Shown here one piece after another: positions 11,686 to 24,151 of a DNA stretch of 64,000 bases; the stretch's first letter is position 1, and each line of letters opens with the position of its first letter. The notes beneath the pieces were generated by a model that saw only the letters and a list, made by a program, of their open reading frames with translations, did no database searches and was not told the origin of the DNA. Both the position numbers and the translations under genes were made by a program. The DNA comes from Punica granatum (lineage: Eukaryota > Streptophyta > Magnoliopsida > Myrtales > Lythraceae). Where the stretch lies: NCBI RefSeq assembly GCF_007655135.1, contig NC_045130.1, positions 4,402,001 through 4,466,000 on the forward strand. The letters are read 5' to 3'.

Positions 11686-14600
11686 CTAGTTAGTCGAAGA
11701 CAGGGTCCTCCTCTTCAACCAAAAATTCTTCCTCTCGTTGTTCCTCGGATCAGCCACCTCTTCCCTCCTCGGTTCTAAGCCTGCATTCAGTGTTAGAAGG
11801 TTTACAGTGAGGCCCGTCGATCTAGTAGTCTCGGGTTCCAAAGTACCCGAGCTCGAACTCTCGTCTTCTTCTTCCTCAAAAGGTGCCTTTCCCTTGTCTC
11901 GGAAACACGCCCCCCTCTCACTCCCACCGCTGCTGCTGCTTTCCGCAGAAGATGTCTCGCTCAGCGTATGAAATATTGTTGTTACGCTCTCTTTCCTTGC
12001 ATCTCGGAACGAATAGCTCTTCATTTTGCTTCCTTGCAAGGGGAGCAAACGTTCCGATCCCGATACGGGCTTGGGGTCCCTACCCAAGCTATAGGTTGTT
12101 GAGAGCTTTCTCTGTACGGCCTCCCTTTCTTGTACAAGGTCTCCTATTTCTTGAAGCACCTTGTCGCTCACTGCTTCTTCGCCTGCTTTCTGCTTGAGCT
12201 CGGTAATCGTCCGATCAAAAGCTTTCTTCGTGAGCTGGAGAGACCTCTGAATGAAAAAAGAAAACAATTAGATAGCAGACGAGGATGCTGTACTTCTACG
12301 CCATAGTCACTGCAGTGTGTTTAGAGGGCTCGAAGCTCACTCGTTTCTCTAGGAAACTCCCGAGACCTTCGCCCTGGAGCTTCTTCTTCCTCCAGAATAT
12401 ATGGCAGAATCTCACTAGTCCAGCTAGAACGATCAGGATCAAAGTTTCGAATACGAGGAATAGGATTATCATCCTCTCATCACCTAAAAGGAGAAGGAAT
12501 TGTTTAATGAAATTGATCAAATGAAGATAAGGTTTTTTATGCTGCCGGTTTAGTCGTTCCATAGCACCTGTGTAAACACTGAGACGCTTCGATGTTGCCT
12601 GTGAGCAGCTGGAAACAAGCTTCTGCCCTGCAGGAACAGATAATAAGACATGGAGATTTTCATTATCGAGGAGCCAATTCAGCGGAATCAGTGAAATCCG
12701 AGTCATAGAGGGAACAACTATACGTTTACTACGGCATTGAAGAGGATTCCCAGTTTCTGCATCATTACCGGACAAAGAAGATGAGCAAGAGCAATTAGCA
12801 TCACTTCTTATGATTACGTGTTAATTAAATTTACAAAAACAGATTGAGGATCTTACTTGAGGCGGCAAAGAAAGCAAGAAGGATCCTCTCATCGAGAAGA
12901 AACCGATGTAGGTCACTTTCAGTAAGTGAGGATGGAACATGATCTGAGTTACAACAAAATCAATAAGAAACAAAGTGTTCCGCATCGTTTATGAAGTAGA
13001 CTTCGGTAAGTGAAGCCTAGAGTTAGATGATCAAGGAAACAGATAAATAAAAGGGAGAAAAATGTTTGCTACCAGAATATGTTTCTGACCAGTAAATGGA
13101 CCCCGTTGCCGGAACCAATAACGTGAAGACTGCACTTTTCGGTCTCAGTGCTGAGATATATGTGTACTCTCCCATTGTGCGGCTGATCTTCTTCTCCATC
13201 TCGGTCTGAGAGATGTAGACTGCATAGCCTGAGCAATCAGGAATTGGGCTAACTAGGAGGACTGATTTGGGCGGGGACAATTTTGGGAACTTCTTGACTG
13301 TCCCAGTTGGTGATATCGAATAGAGGCACCCGTCCAATGAACCGATCGATACATAGCCTGTTAATGAACAAATAAATGAAGTATTAATCGATCAGTATGA
13401 GAAGATGCTGACTCTAGAGAAGTATGTCAAGTTTCCACATGTACCCTGAGGAATTGCATTGAACTGTATAAGAATGGGCAAAGCAAGAAAGAAATTATAA
13501 CTGCAAGATCGGATGCATTCGAAAATTTCCGATTGTTTTAAAGTCTTTTAGACCAATTTGCTAGTCATTTATTTGTCGATTCAAACTCTAAAATTGAAAC
13601 TCTGGTATCCTTTGAATATCTAACTGCGGGCAATTTACCATTAGAATCAGCAACTGGTGCATACTCGGAAGTACTCAATGGCCCTACACTTTGCTGCCAG
13701 AGAATGTTTCCTGTAGAAACATCGAGTGCCAGCACAAGAGCCCTCACTGGTATGGTGACAAAGAGATGGCCGTTGTTTCCTGCTGTGATGGTGAAGACTT
13801 TGTCGAGCGAGCTGAAGTCACGAATCCACAGAAATTGAGGATTCCGAGCCGAGAGACAATACAATTCCCCTTCTGTATTTGCTATCTGCATTACTTAAGG
13901 AAAACAAGGGGACTGCATGAGTGTACTTGTCAATTTGATATCTGCATCTACTTAATCCTGTTGTTGGGCTTTATCGCGATTCCAATCACCGTGCTTTCAT
14001 CTCACAAGATTAAACTTTCAGATTAGTCGGTGTTTTAAAAAGTGGAAAAGGAAGAGATGATGGAGCTTTTACATATATGCTAGCCTCGCATTGATCAATG
14101 ACTGGGGCAGAACTATAGTAACATTCTGCTGGGCTTTTTCTACAGCCTTGGCGATAACCAAATCGATTAAGCACAGGCCCGACACTCCAGAGAAGTTGTC
14201 CCTGCATCGTATAAGCAAAAAGTCCCCGCCTTTTAATGTTCATGTACAAAGACGAACTCAAAGTGCTCACGGAGATCCCAACAATTTCGCCTGGTGTGCC
14301 TTGACCCGGGTCCGGACCAAAGAACACCTCTGCAGCACCAGAGCCCGGAGTTCCAAGAGTCGGAAAAGTAATTTTCAACACTCGATCTTCAGCTACCAGG
14401 TATATCTGCCCATAGTAGTCCCCTGCCGTATTATAAATTCCGAATGGAGAAAAAATTAAAACCGGGATTACCATGAGATGACTATATGTACCTTTCCCCT
14501 GCCCCCATGAACTGGGGCAATATTGCCATTGCAGGTGTAGTTCAAGTGCACCGTCCAAGCAATGGTGCCATTACCCTCAAACGCGAAGAAGTCCCTCCCA

Positions 14601-14929
14601 GAACATGCATAGACGCGGCCATCATCCCCGATCAAGGCCTTCGAGAGCCTATGATCAGTCTCGATGACATCGTGACCTTGGTCAGCTGTTACATGATATC
14701 ATAGCTAAATTAGACAACATGATCGAAAATCTTGTACGTCAACTGTCACATTAACGGAAATTGGTGACCGTGAGCCCAAATTGGAATCTCGGAGCACTAG
14801 AACTCACTCCGAGGAGCAGAAACTAAAATAACCTGAAAGTAATGCTCGGTGATCGCCGGGTAAACTTGTCAGCTCGGAGGAAATGAACGCAGTGAAGAGG
14901 AAGAAGAGGAGAGACAGCAGCACCGACAT
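11686..14929 (-). CDS. GEX3: GAMETE EXPRESSED 3-like membrane protein with PQQ-type beta-propeller
   Basis: Nine exons: 14929-14833, 14685-14492, 14405-14073, 13885-13639, 13357-13073, 12943-12857, 12756-12568, 12483-12341, 12246-11686; exactly 711 residues. It begins with a signal peptide (MSVLLSLLFFLFTAFISS). An ectodomain of repeated blade-like segments follows (KALIGDDGRVYAC, GKIYLVAEDRVLKI, GYVSIGSLDGCLYSI), as in PQQ/quinoprotein-like propellers. There is one transmembrane helix at about 482-502 with a following Arg/Lys cluster (WRKKK), and a 185-residue Ser/Glu-rich cytoplasmic tail, giving a type I topology. In Arabidopsis GEX3 is a plasma-membrane protein of sperm and egg cells implicated in micropylar pollen-tube guidance; the same role here is inferred from similarity. 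The acceptor at 14405 was chosen because it restores frame and family sequence; a nearer AG would shift the frame. Confidence 0.9.
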
Positions 14930-15553
14930 GATTCATTGCGGAGGTTTGCAGGAAGAATCCTTAGAGAGAAACACAGACAGAGGTGGTTATTTTTTGAATG
15001 TGACGGTTATTTTTGGGTGAATGAATGTGACGGTTATTAACGGTTTTGAATTTGGCGGGAATTCATTGAACGTGTCCGTTTATTTTATTTTACCCCATGT
15101 AAAGTATTGAATCAACCACAACTATTGATTATTTTGTCTCCAAACCAATTAATCGGACGGTGGCGAAATTTCCCATTTCAGAATTTACAATCAACAGAAC
15201 AACAAAGAATGTCTTATATAGTTTTCGAACTTCCGCTATCATGCTAATGTGCCGCATCCATGAAAGTCTTGATTGGATAAACAGGTAGAAAGGTTAGCCG
15301 CATACTGGATTTAAACATGTTCGTTTGCATTTTCAATTCACCTGAGGTACAACGTGAGAGCATGGGATTGACTGACCCGAAAAGGGACCGAAAAGGAGTG
15401 GAAAGAGAAATCAGGATATCACTTGGAAAGAATGACAATATCTCGGCATAGGAGCATGCGTTTCAATTCAATAATTGATGATAAGTGCACACATTATGTA
15501 TACGATGATAGTTCGATTGTGAAGATATATGATATACATGAATGTGACCTAAA
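14930..15553. other. Short intergenic region between ICME and GEX3
   Basis: It separates the 3' end of the ICME gene from the start of GEX3, both on the minus strand. It must hold the GEX3 promoter and the ICME 3' UTR. No TATA box or repeat stands out. Confidence 0.5.
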
Positions 15554-18500
15554 CTAGAAGGGGCTGATCTTGTGAGCCAACAAAAGCAAGATCTCCGGAA
15601 CAAGCCGTCTCCTTGGGGGTGCCACTGCATCTCTGGCAAGAGCTTCAGGGTCGTCTGCATGTATCTTAGCAACAATGTGGTCGAATAAATCATCTTTCCC
15701 ACCTCGAAGAGGATCCTGAGAGGTAATCATTATCAAGCAATTAATAAAGAAAGGTATAATAAGCCAGTTTCGCTATAGAGAGTGCGAAGGGGAGAACAAT
15801 TTTACAGAAAGCAGATAATGTGAGCTCGTTATAAGACATCTGTATCATCACATGCCTGGAGAAACAGATCGGTGTGTGTTTTCCCTTCATACAGAATTAG
15901 TTCAGCCTGGGCACCGACTTTCTGGAGGGTCTCTACAAAAGTTTTGCTGCAAAGGAAAAGTATAAAAACTTCAAAAACCAATGCAACTGTTTGTATCGTG
16001 CATTGTTACTCATCAAGTTATTACAGGCTAGTGCCGTATCCTGTTCGATGCTTTCACTTATCAGAGTTTCCTATACCCAAAGGCAAAAACATAATCCAGT
16101 ACACTGACCAGTACAGCTTCTTAAACAAAAATGATGGATGCACGTTCAATATTTCATAGAATGGATTAAATGTAGTTGAACTAAAACTCTAACACTAACC
16201 TGGAATCTGCTGGTATTGAATAGTCAGTGGTTCCATGGAAAAGGGAGATTGGAGGCAATAGGGAAGCTGAGTTTCTGTTGGCAATTTCTCGTACACGAAC
16301 TTCAGGAGAAAATTGTTCAAACGATTTCTCCCCCTCCATTATGCTGAAAATGAGTCGCCAATGAGGAAAGAGAAAAGAAGAAGATAATAGATGACACCAT
16401 GATCGCAGAAGTGGAGCAAATGACTCAATGTAACAACAGACATGTCAAGGAGCGGAACTAGCTCTGGAGGTACCTCAAGAAAATGGAACGGTAGAGGCCT
16501 CGATTATGAAAGTGATCAACTAAATTGAATAAATTGTACCTACAGTAAGCGATTCCATAGAATATTAGATCATATTAGCGAACCCAATATATCCAAGCTC
16601 CCAACAGAAAAACAGTGTTCCTTCTAGAAACAATTCAATAACAATTATACAAAAAATTATCCAGTTTTTCCCTAATATCCTACTTTTTTAATCAGATACA
16701 TTTTATAGACGAAAAACCCACTGGATGTGAAATATTTCTAACAAGTTAATTCATAGATCAACCCAGTTTGAGTTAAAGAAATCAGATGTAAACCAAATAC
16801 TGGAATCATCAAGGGAGAAATGTGTTTCATAAGGGAGCAACAAAGAAGGCATACCCTCCAGACAAACCAAAATATGCTTTTATCTGGGACACACTCCAGG
16901 AAATGCTGTCCCCTAGAGATTCTTTAATTGCTTGCTCTATGAGAGCACAAGCAGCAATATGAGCACCCGCCGATTGACCCATTAGGTAAATCCTGATCAA
17001 ATATCCACAAAAGAAAATAAGTTTCTTCCTTACGCCCCCCACCCCTAATAATCTGAAAGGACCATGAAGAACTACTTTCAATTTTAACCTGTTGGGGTCA
17101 CCTCCATATTCGGCAATGTTGTTACAAACGAAAGAGATTCCCTGAGATGCATCATTGACCATCTCACTGATGGTCCCCTGGGGAAAATTTCTGCAAGCAC
17201 ATGTTTACAATTACACCCATGAAAAGCATAATTCTCGTAAAATATGTAGCTAAAACAAGAGATCAGATAAACCAAAACTAGACCGATCCCATTGCAATTG
17301 TTTCATATAAAATAATCTCCCAGATGTTTCATATAAGAAAATTTTGATACATGCTCAGGAATACCTGATAACTAACAAGCTTTTGTAGCACCCTTACATT
17401 AACTCATAAGACTATAAACAAATATCAACTGCATATGAATGGATTCACAGTCGCATTTTTACATTTTACCTAATGTAAATCAAAGTTTAATAAGTAAACA
17501 AAGCGTTTGTCATGTCCAAATCAAAATGGTATGAAATATGAAACCGTGGTTACCTGTAATCAATACATGCCACAATAATATCTCTTTCGGCCAACTGTTT
17601 GCCCAGAAGAGCACCCCATGCCTTATACCTATAACAACAAATAACTTGATGAAAACTGAGAGGATAAATAGCGGTAGCGAACAGAATTTGTCAGTATAGC
17701 CATATGAGTTGCCTACAATGAGAAGACCTAACTTACCCAATGATCCAAGCTCCACCAGTGACAAATGCCACAACTGGCTTCGACCCTTCACTATTCTTTG
17801 GTAAATGCAGATCCAATCTGTATAATCAAAATCAATTTAACCAAAACAAGGAACGATCTTAGCAATTTATAAACAGACTGAATTAATGATCAAATGTAGA
17901 AAGCTAAACGCATGTGTACCTATTTCTTGGTTGATCTCCATATACAATACTGCGTTGGACTTGACTTGAGAAGAAATAATAATATGCAACTGTGCAATAT
18001 CAGAGTAAAAGCAGTTATGTTTTATTTGTCAAATCATAAGAGACTACATGTGCATCTTTGATCACGAAAAGAATTTATTTGCTATTAAGGATCTATCAGG
18101 ATTTGGAACAATTATAGAATTAAACCTTCATGATCATCAAGTATTGTCTGAGCATCAACAACAGACGACTCCAGAAAAGCAATGATAGATGCAGGAGAAA
18201 AGGTAAATGCGTCGCCACTGCACTGCCTTATGATTTTAAAGCAGGAACAAACTTGGACACTTTCTGCTGTTTAAGAAGCTAAGGTTTATAACCCCTTTGG
18301 TAAAAGGGACTCCTAATCAAGAGACATTATATGAATCACCAACCCGAGCCAAAAGAGGTTGAAAGTACACACCTTGAATAAAACCAGGCATAAGGAGCAT
18401 AGCATAGCAACCGAGAGCGAGTAATTTCATAATCCACCGGTAGCCTACCCTGGACAAGATAGATGGTTACCAGCAGTTCAATTTGGGGCATAAACCTTAA

Positions 18501-19227
18501 CAATTACTAATGGATACATCTGTAGAAGAAACAAAGCAGAAAGGAAAATGATGCCGCCTCTTCATCTATCTCTCTTCAAAATAAGCTATAACGAGGGTAC
18601 ATATGGATTCTGTAAAGGACCTGAATTGCTCCAAATTCACCCCTATTTTAGGAAAAGCAGGCATCATCCAGCTTGTCCTAGCTTCTCCAAATTACAGTGG
18701 CCGAAACATCAGGAGGGCCAAAACCTCGTGAGTGTAATCAGCTAATATACGTGTGCTTCGTAATTACTTCTACTGTGTACTGACACTGTTAAGATAATTG
18801 TTCGGGGACCCATATCAACTCTGGCTGTCTACAAGTAACTTCATAAGCTTAGACTAACATCCAACAACCCTGTGAACTGCAACAATATGGAGCAGAGCTA
18901 AATGCCCGATTTAAGTACTTTCCCAATAAAATCCCAAGCTTTAACAACAACTCGACCGAGCTTAAAATCAGCTAGCTTTGTCGATCGAGCAACGATGATT
19001 CAATCATCATTCCAGAAAGGGTACCCGAGGCAACGGAGGAGCTTGAAGCTGAGCCAAGTCACCAAGTAAGTCTCCGCCGCTGCGTGCCCTATGTCTCGGC
19101 CAATGGACTGCTGCCGCCCCAACCGGCAACCCTTCTCGGGCTTACCCGCGGCCGCCCGCCGCCGGCGCTGGTGCCTCATGACGTCGTCGCAGCAGTCTCC
19201 TCCGAAAGACGCCGGCGAGGAGTCCAT
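15554..19227 (-). CDS. ICME: Isoprenylcysteine alpha-carbonyl methylesterase (ICME or ICME-like)
   Basis: Eleven exons: 19227-19025, 18449-18373, 17989-17920, 17817-17737, 17628-17554, 17190-17089, 16992-16855, 16539-16474, 16343-16200, 15946-15856, 15715-15554; 402 residues. It is an alpha/beta hydrolase that removes the methyl ester from prenylated cysteine, opposing the ICMT methyltransferase; in Arabidopsis it affects ABA signalling. Seen: the conserved N-terminal stretch [18 protein letters not shown], hydrophobic membrane segments (about 80-110), an oxyanion-type motif TGGAW (137-141), nucleophile motif GQSAG (Ser about 210), and likely acid and base in HGTTDYS (Asp about 311) and KTHTDLF (His about 343). 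All three triad residues are present. The last intron uses a GC donor (CAG|GCATGT at 15855) and an AG acceptor at 15716. The protein ends in the family-type KISPF. ICME and its ICME-like paralogues cannot be told apart here. Confidence 0.93.
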
Positions 19228-19663
19228 CGCCTCCGTAGGGAGGGCGAGCGGGGGGGAATTATAGCAAATGCGGGTAGGGAAGATGGCGGATCTGGGGGTT
19301 GGGTTGCCGGCAGAAGGATTTGCTGTCCTGTTGCTGTTGCTTTGCTGCTATGTTTCTTGGAGCTAATTAGCGCTCGCACAGGGGGTGGGTGTTCTTCTCC
19401 TTCTCGGGTTCAATGAGGATTCTTCTCCTCTCTGTCCTTCCTTCCTTCCTTCCTCAGTGTGTGTGCATGTCTGTCTGTCTGTGTCTGGAACTTTGCTCTG
19501 CTGAACCAACGGTTTGAATGAGCGAGAAGACGATGGGCTGTTCCACATAAATAATCACCTTATTTCTCAATTAATCGATTTATTTATACGTTTATTATGG
19601 AATACGTGTTCAAATTTTCTTTTTTCTTTTAATGTAATTTGATCCTGAGAAGAAAAAGAGACG

Positions 19664-20103
19664 TAGGGGTGTAAATGAGCCGAGCAGTGCCTGAATATAC
19701 TAGGCTCATTTATTTATTTGTGAGCTCGGGTCGAAGCTAGAGCTTGCGCAAGCCTAACTCTTTGATTCGTGCTCGGCTCGTTGTATTTAGCGAAGGCCGA
19801 GCCGACTCGTTATTCCAGCAAAGCTCGACTTGTATAAGGCTCGTGAGCACGAGCTTGCATGGGTTTTGATTGGGCATGAGCTTAAATTGAATTACTGTAA
19901 TAACCCATAATATATATATATATATTTAAATAAATGAAAAGCTCATTTGGGATCGCAAGCTTCACGAGCAGAATACCATTGAGCTCGGCTCGGCTCATTT
20001 AACTGGCAAGCTCAAGCTTTATAAGAACGAGCCGAATTCGAGCTTTTATCGAGCCAAACTCGAACCGTTTACGAATATCTTGGCTCGTTAACACACACCC
20101 TCA
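19664..20103. mobile_element. Non-autonomous hAT-like element rich in GAGC/GCTC words
   Basis: The left end begins TAGGGGTGTAAATGAGCCGA. The right end, reverse-complemented, reads TGAGGGTGTGTGTTAACGAG followed by CC, so the termini are imperfect inverted repeats. The interior is built from GAGCTCG/CTCGAGC-like words arranged in opposite orientations, allowing long-range folding. An interrupted (TA)n sits at about 19910-19925. There is no coding sequence. TAGGGGTG-type ends and GAGCCGAGC interiors recur in non-autonomous plant elements usually grouped with hAT; that placement is from memory. No clear 8-bp target duplication is seen. Confidence 0.6.
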
Positions 20104-23100
20104 CCATGTAATATAGAGATTTTAGATTTGATTGTTATAGTGAGACTTATAGAGGAGCACCATTTTGTTTACATATATATCTTCTAGATTCTTCCGCAAC
20201 CTTTCATTAGATTATCTATACCTCTTTATTAGATTTTTTATGTTATTGTATTAGACTGGTATAACCGAAATTGAATTTTCAAGCATTTTCCATCGTATAA
20301 CGTGTCCCAAATTCAGATTTTTTTTTCCCCGTGTCCAATTTGACGGTGTATTTCCCATGGGAGATGTAAACAGGACGCAACTTTACTACTAGCTTCCATA
20401 GTAGTCGGTATCAACTGAAAAGAACGCCTTGAAATCCCTTAATCGAATCGAGAAGCCTGTGCAATGTGAAAAGAACAAAGCACGGTAACAAAGTTTACGA
20501 TACAAGCTGTCATTTGCATGAGATATCATGATTTGCGAACGATTAAGGCAAATAACGACTGACCACTCATTAATATTGCCACCGGCAAGATTCCGATAAT
20601 GGTGTGGGATGCTAAAAGAATTATCAGATTATTTTTAAGTGTTATCTATCGTGTATAAAACTTTCGATTACAGTTCAACACATCACCACAATGAAGCTGG
20701 CTCGTAGAACTTCACATCTCGACCATATGAAAATTTGGGATTGATAATCAGATATAACCAGATGGCAGTTAGCAATCAACTCATAATTCATGGGCACACG
20801 TGGTCTCGGCTTTGCCTTCGTAAACCAGCTGCAATATTGCATTGGAGGGTCCACCAAGACCCAATGGGGTTGATAGCTCCAAGTGCTTCGTTTGCATTCA
20901 CTCGTCTGCGCGATTTATTCCGATGCCATTTGCAGCCAAAGGCTATAGTTTTTCGAATCTGATCGCCATGCCATTTCTGGAATCCTCGGATAAATCTTTT
21001 TCGCTGAAATGAGAAGCTAATAATTAACGTGAGTTAATTTAAGTAATTTGACGTTTAAATTTCTAATTTGAATTTTATAAATGAAGAAAATTCATAATTA
21101 AAGAGTTTTACTCACTTATGAATCGATTCAGTTCAAACTCATTTAATCTACATCCGCTGGACTTCTGAATAGCATATGTCTACCCGGAGGGGAGGGGAAA
21201 AAAAAGGAAGGAGAAAAACTAACAGAGACAGACCCACAAGAAGGAAGTCCATGGATGGAAGAATCTTGAGGGCACGCGACTGAAGGCAAAGGGATATTTT
21301 TTTCCATGTCAACCCTAATAGTATTCGAAAGAGCAATTGGATCCCGACTAATCAATTCGAATCGGACCAACTTATTAAGAATTAAAACTCTTCCAACGTA
21401 AATTTTCTATTTCCATAAAAATTCGAACCCGAAACCTTACTTAAACGGCACAAATCAATCCATGTTGGTTCAAGACAAAGGCTTGTGATCACTCATGTTC
21501 AACTCCAACACAATTGAAGAATCCAACTTAGACAGGTATGACTCGAATTAATGGAAAGAATGAATACCGATAAAATTATTCGTGAAAAACGAGTCTGGAA
21601 AGATCAGGACTGGATCCGATGTGACTTATCCTGAATCGTGATAAATGTGCATATGCTTGAGCTGAAAACTAGCCGATTGGCGATATACTCGTCCGATGGA
21701 AATCGATCACTACAGAGGAGGAGCCGATCGGGTCCAGGCTTAATTTCGAGAATTCTGTGTAGTATGATTCATCGGGCAATGGCGTGCAGGCTTGATGAAT
21801 TGAATCCAGTCAATATACACATATACAGGCGACAACTAAGAATGTTTGGCTGACTCGGACATACATACGGAAATGGAGCACAGCTAATTTGGCTTAACAT
21901 AGGACGGAATACACAATGTCAGAACCGTGGAAGCAAAGTCTTTTCGACTTCGTTATCGTTATCCTCTGTTTGCTGGCAAATCGATCATCTCTTAACGTTA
22001 ACTTTCCCACAAATGACATGAAAAAAACTTGTAAAATTCCGATTAATGCATCAGAGTGACCGTGTCGAATCACCAACCACGCTGATTCGTGAAGCACGGG
22101 ACCAGTTTCTACCAACAAATAATGGATAACAATGCTTGAAGAAGAATTACGAGATCAGAGAGATATCGGATCGAGATGATAATTCAGTTCCTCGTATCAA
22201 ATCTAATGTCTTACGCCTCACGCACAATATTCTTTGCCCACAATATTAAGTTGATATGTACATATAATAATGTTTATTAATTATATCTGGCCCTGGCTGT
22301 GACAGGCGAACCCATCGTTTTCAAATGATATTTGGGTTTCTTGGTTAAGGTTGGTTCACCAGCACATGCCATTGCATTATGAACAGAACAGACACATGGA
22401 GATGATTCCTCGAAGGAATTAGGCGACATAGCCGCGGGAGATCATGTTCACGCATGGGAACACAAAAAGCAATTTATCCCCATGCAAATTAGGAAAATAT
22501 AATATTAATCTACGGGATTTGAGCTAATAAATAGGAAAATGATTGGTTTTGTTGATTATGTATTCAGTTTTTATCATCTCCAATTCCCAATATACTGATC
22601 GATCGACAAGAGAACCAAATTCATATGAATCACTGGGATCACTTCCCAACACAGAAGGTTCGATTTGCTAAGACATATAGTTTAGATACATGAATTATAT
22701 ATATAGCCTGCACATGTTCCGCGCATATGCGCGTCCTAGAGCCATTGAAATAACGAAACCGATTACCATTATTAGGAGCACAAGATATACAATATAACAT
22801 AATTAGTATAATTGATATGAAAACACTGCCTAATATGCAGTTTAACATATAAAATTTATATGTTTATTAAGTAACTAATTGAACATTATATATAAATTTT
22901 AAATTATTGCATCACTTGTACATAATAATATAAAAGTAAATCAATAGTATCAAAAAAAATTTGTATGTATTCCACAATGTTCCCCCATCATATAACTACT
23001 ATATATCCACATTAAAAAATTACTTGAAATGAATAAGAACCCCAATAATCACTATACATTTATCAAAATATAACAAACTCAAAAAAAAAAAATTCAATAG

Positions 23101-23157
23101 AAAACGGAAAAGCCCATTAACTTCAACTAACAAAATCATGATAACAAATCCCGACTT

Positions 23158-23220
23158 TATCATTTTAAAATTATGCAGAATCTTGCTATTATCATTTTAA
23201 AATTATGCAGAATCTTGCTA
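23158..23220. repeat. Two-copy 32-bp tandem repeat
   Basis: A unit starting TATCATTTTAAAATTATGC occurs twice in direct succession (starts 23158 and 23190), essentially identical. This suggests a recent slippage duplication in AT-rich intergenic DNA. Confidence 0.85.
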
Positions 23221-24151
23221 CTACCACATCCTCTTTGTCTTGGGTAGAAAAGCTAAAGCAATTTAACAGTAATAGATACTCAATTATGAGCCATCAGCAG
23301 TATGAGAGATACACATCCATTATATATAAAATTTTCAGACATTCTTGAGTCGGAGATTTCTGAACTTCCCAGAGTTATAAACTTTTGGATTTTCATGCAA
23401 GTTAAGACGTTTTAAAATTCCGTCAGGTAATAACCTTTTAACTTTCTTACGTTAAGAGACTTTTGTATGTTATGATGCTTCACTCCAACTTTTATACATA
23501 CTGGATTATAGTCGAGTTGCGTTGGCAGGACTGTATTGCATACCTTCCATGGGACCAAATGTGGCTCAAGATTTAGGGCAAAGATTATGTTGGTACTGAG
23601 CCTACCCATATCAGAGTTGGTTCGAGGACTGCACAGACCGAAACCCGGAGTCATAGTCGAACGGGTTCCATTGTTATATATGTAACAGCCTTCAGATCAA
23701 TGTTAAAACTCTAATGGTAAAATAGATCACATACTTCCATTGTTCAGGTTGGCAACAACATATGATCGTTCGGATCGCCCCATAGTCAAGTGAATGTGTA
23801 CTAGCATATATCAAGCATATGTCTCAAAATCAACAAAAACAAATGACCGTTCGGATCTGCAATTTCTTCCTCACATCACGGTTTGGTCATGTAGCTTTAC
23901 TGTAAAGTGAGATCAGTTCAGAGAACGCACTGTCCTTACCCAGTGCAATATGAATACAAACCATTAGATGCCATGGATCCTAAGAAAAATGGAAGCTGAA
24001 AACAGTTTACGAAGCTTCGCGTAATTATTAGCACCGAGGCGATGACAGATTATGACATGCGTTGTCGTGTTTAGATACCAGGAAGAGCTACATCCCTCAA
24101 AGAGTAACTCAAACCAACCCGTAGTCATGTGAGGCATTTTCGCCGGTGAAA

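Larger units (their letters stand above)
19228..24151. other. 4.9-kb gene-free region
   Basis: Bases 19228 to about 19550 are the ICME 5' leader and promoter, GC-rich, with a (CTTC)n-like tract near 19435-19455. From 19550 on the sequence is AT-rich, with one inverted-repeat element (19664-20103), a small tandem repeat (23158-23220) and the POM33-like 3' UTR at the right end. ORFs of 60-80 codons occur on both strands but none has introns, domains or a protein I recognise. Confidence 0.6.

Noticed and set aside
11738..12197. Plus-strand ORFs opposite the last GEX3 exon
   Set aside because: They are antisense to the Ser-rich coding tail of GEX3, and the sense frame is clearly the real one.
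23412..23654. 80-codon minus-strand ORF with PRTNSDMGRL
   Set aside because: It looks like a fragment of a dispersed repeat; no introns, no domain, and flanks are AT-rich intergenic DNA.
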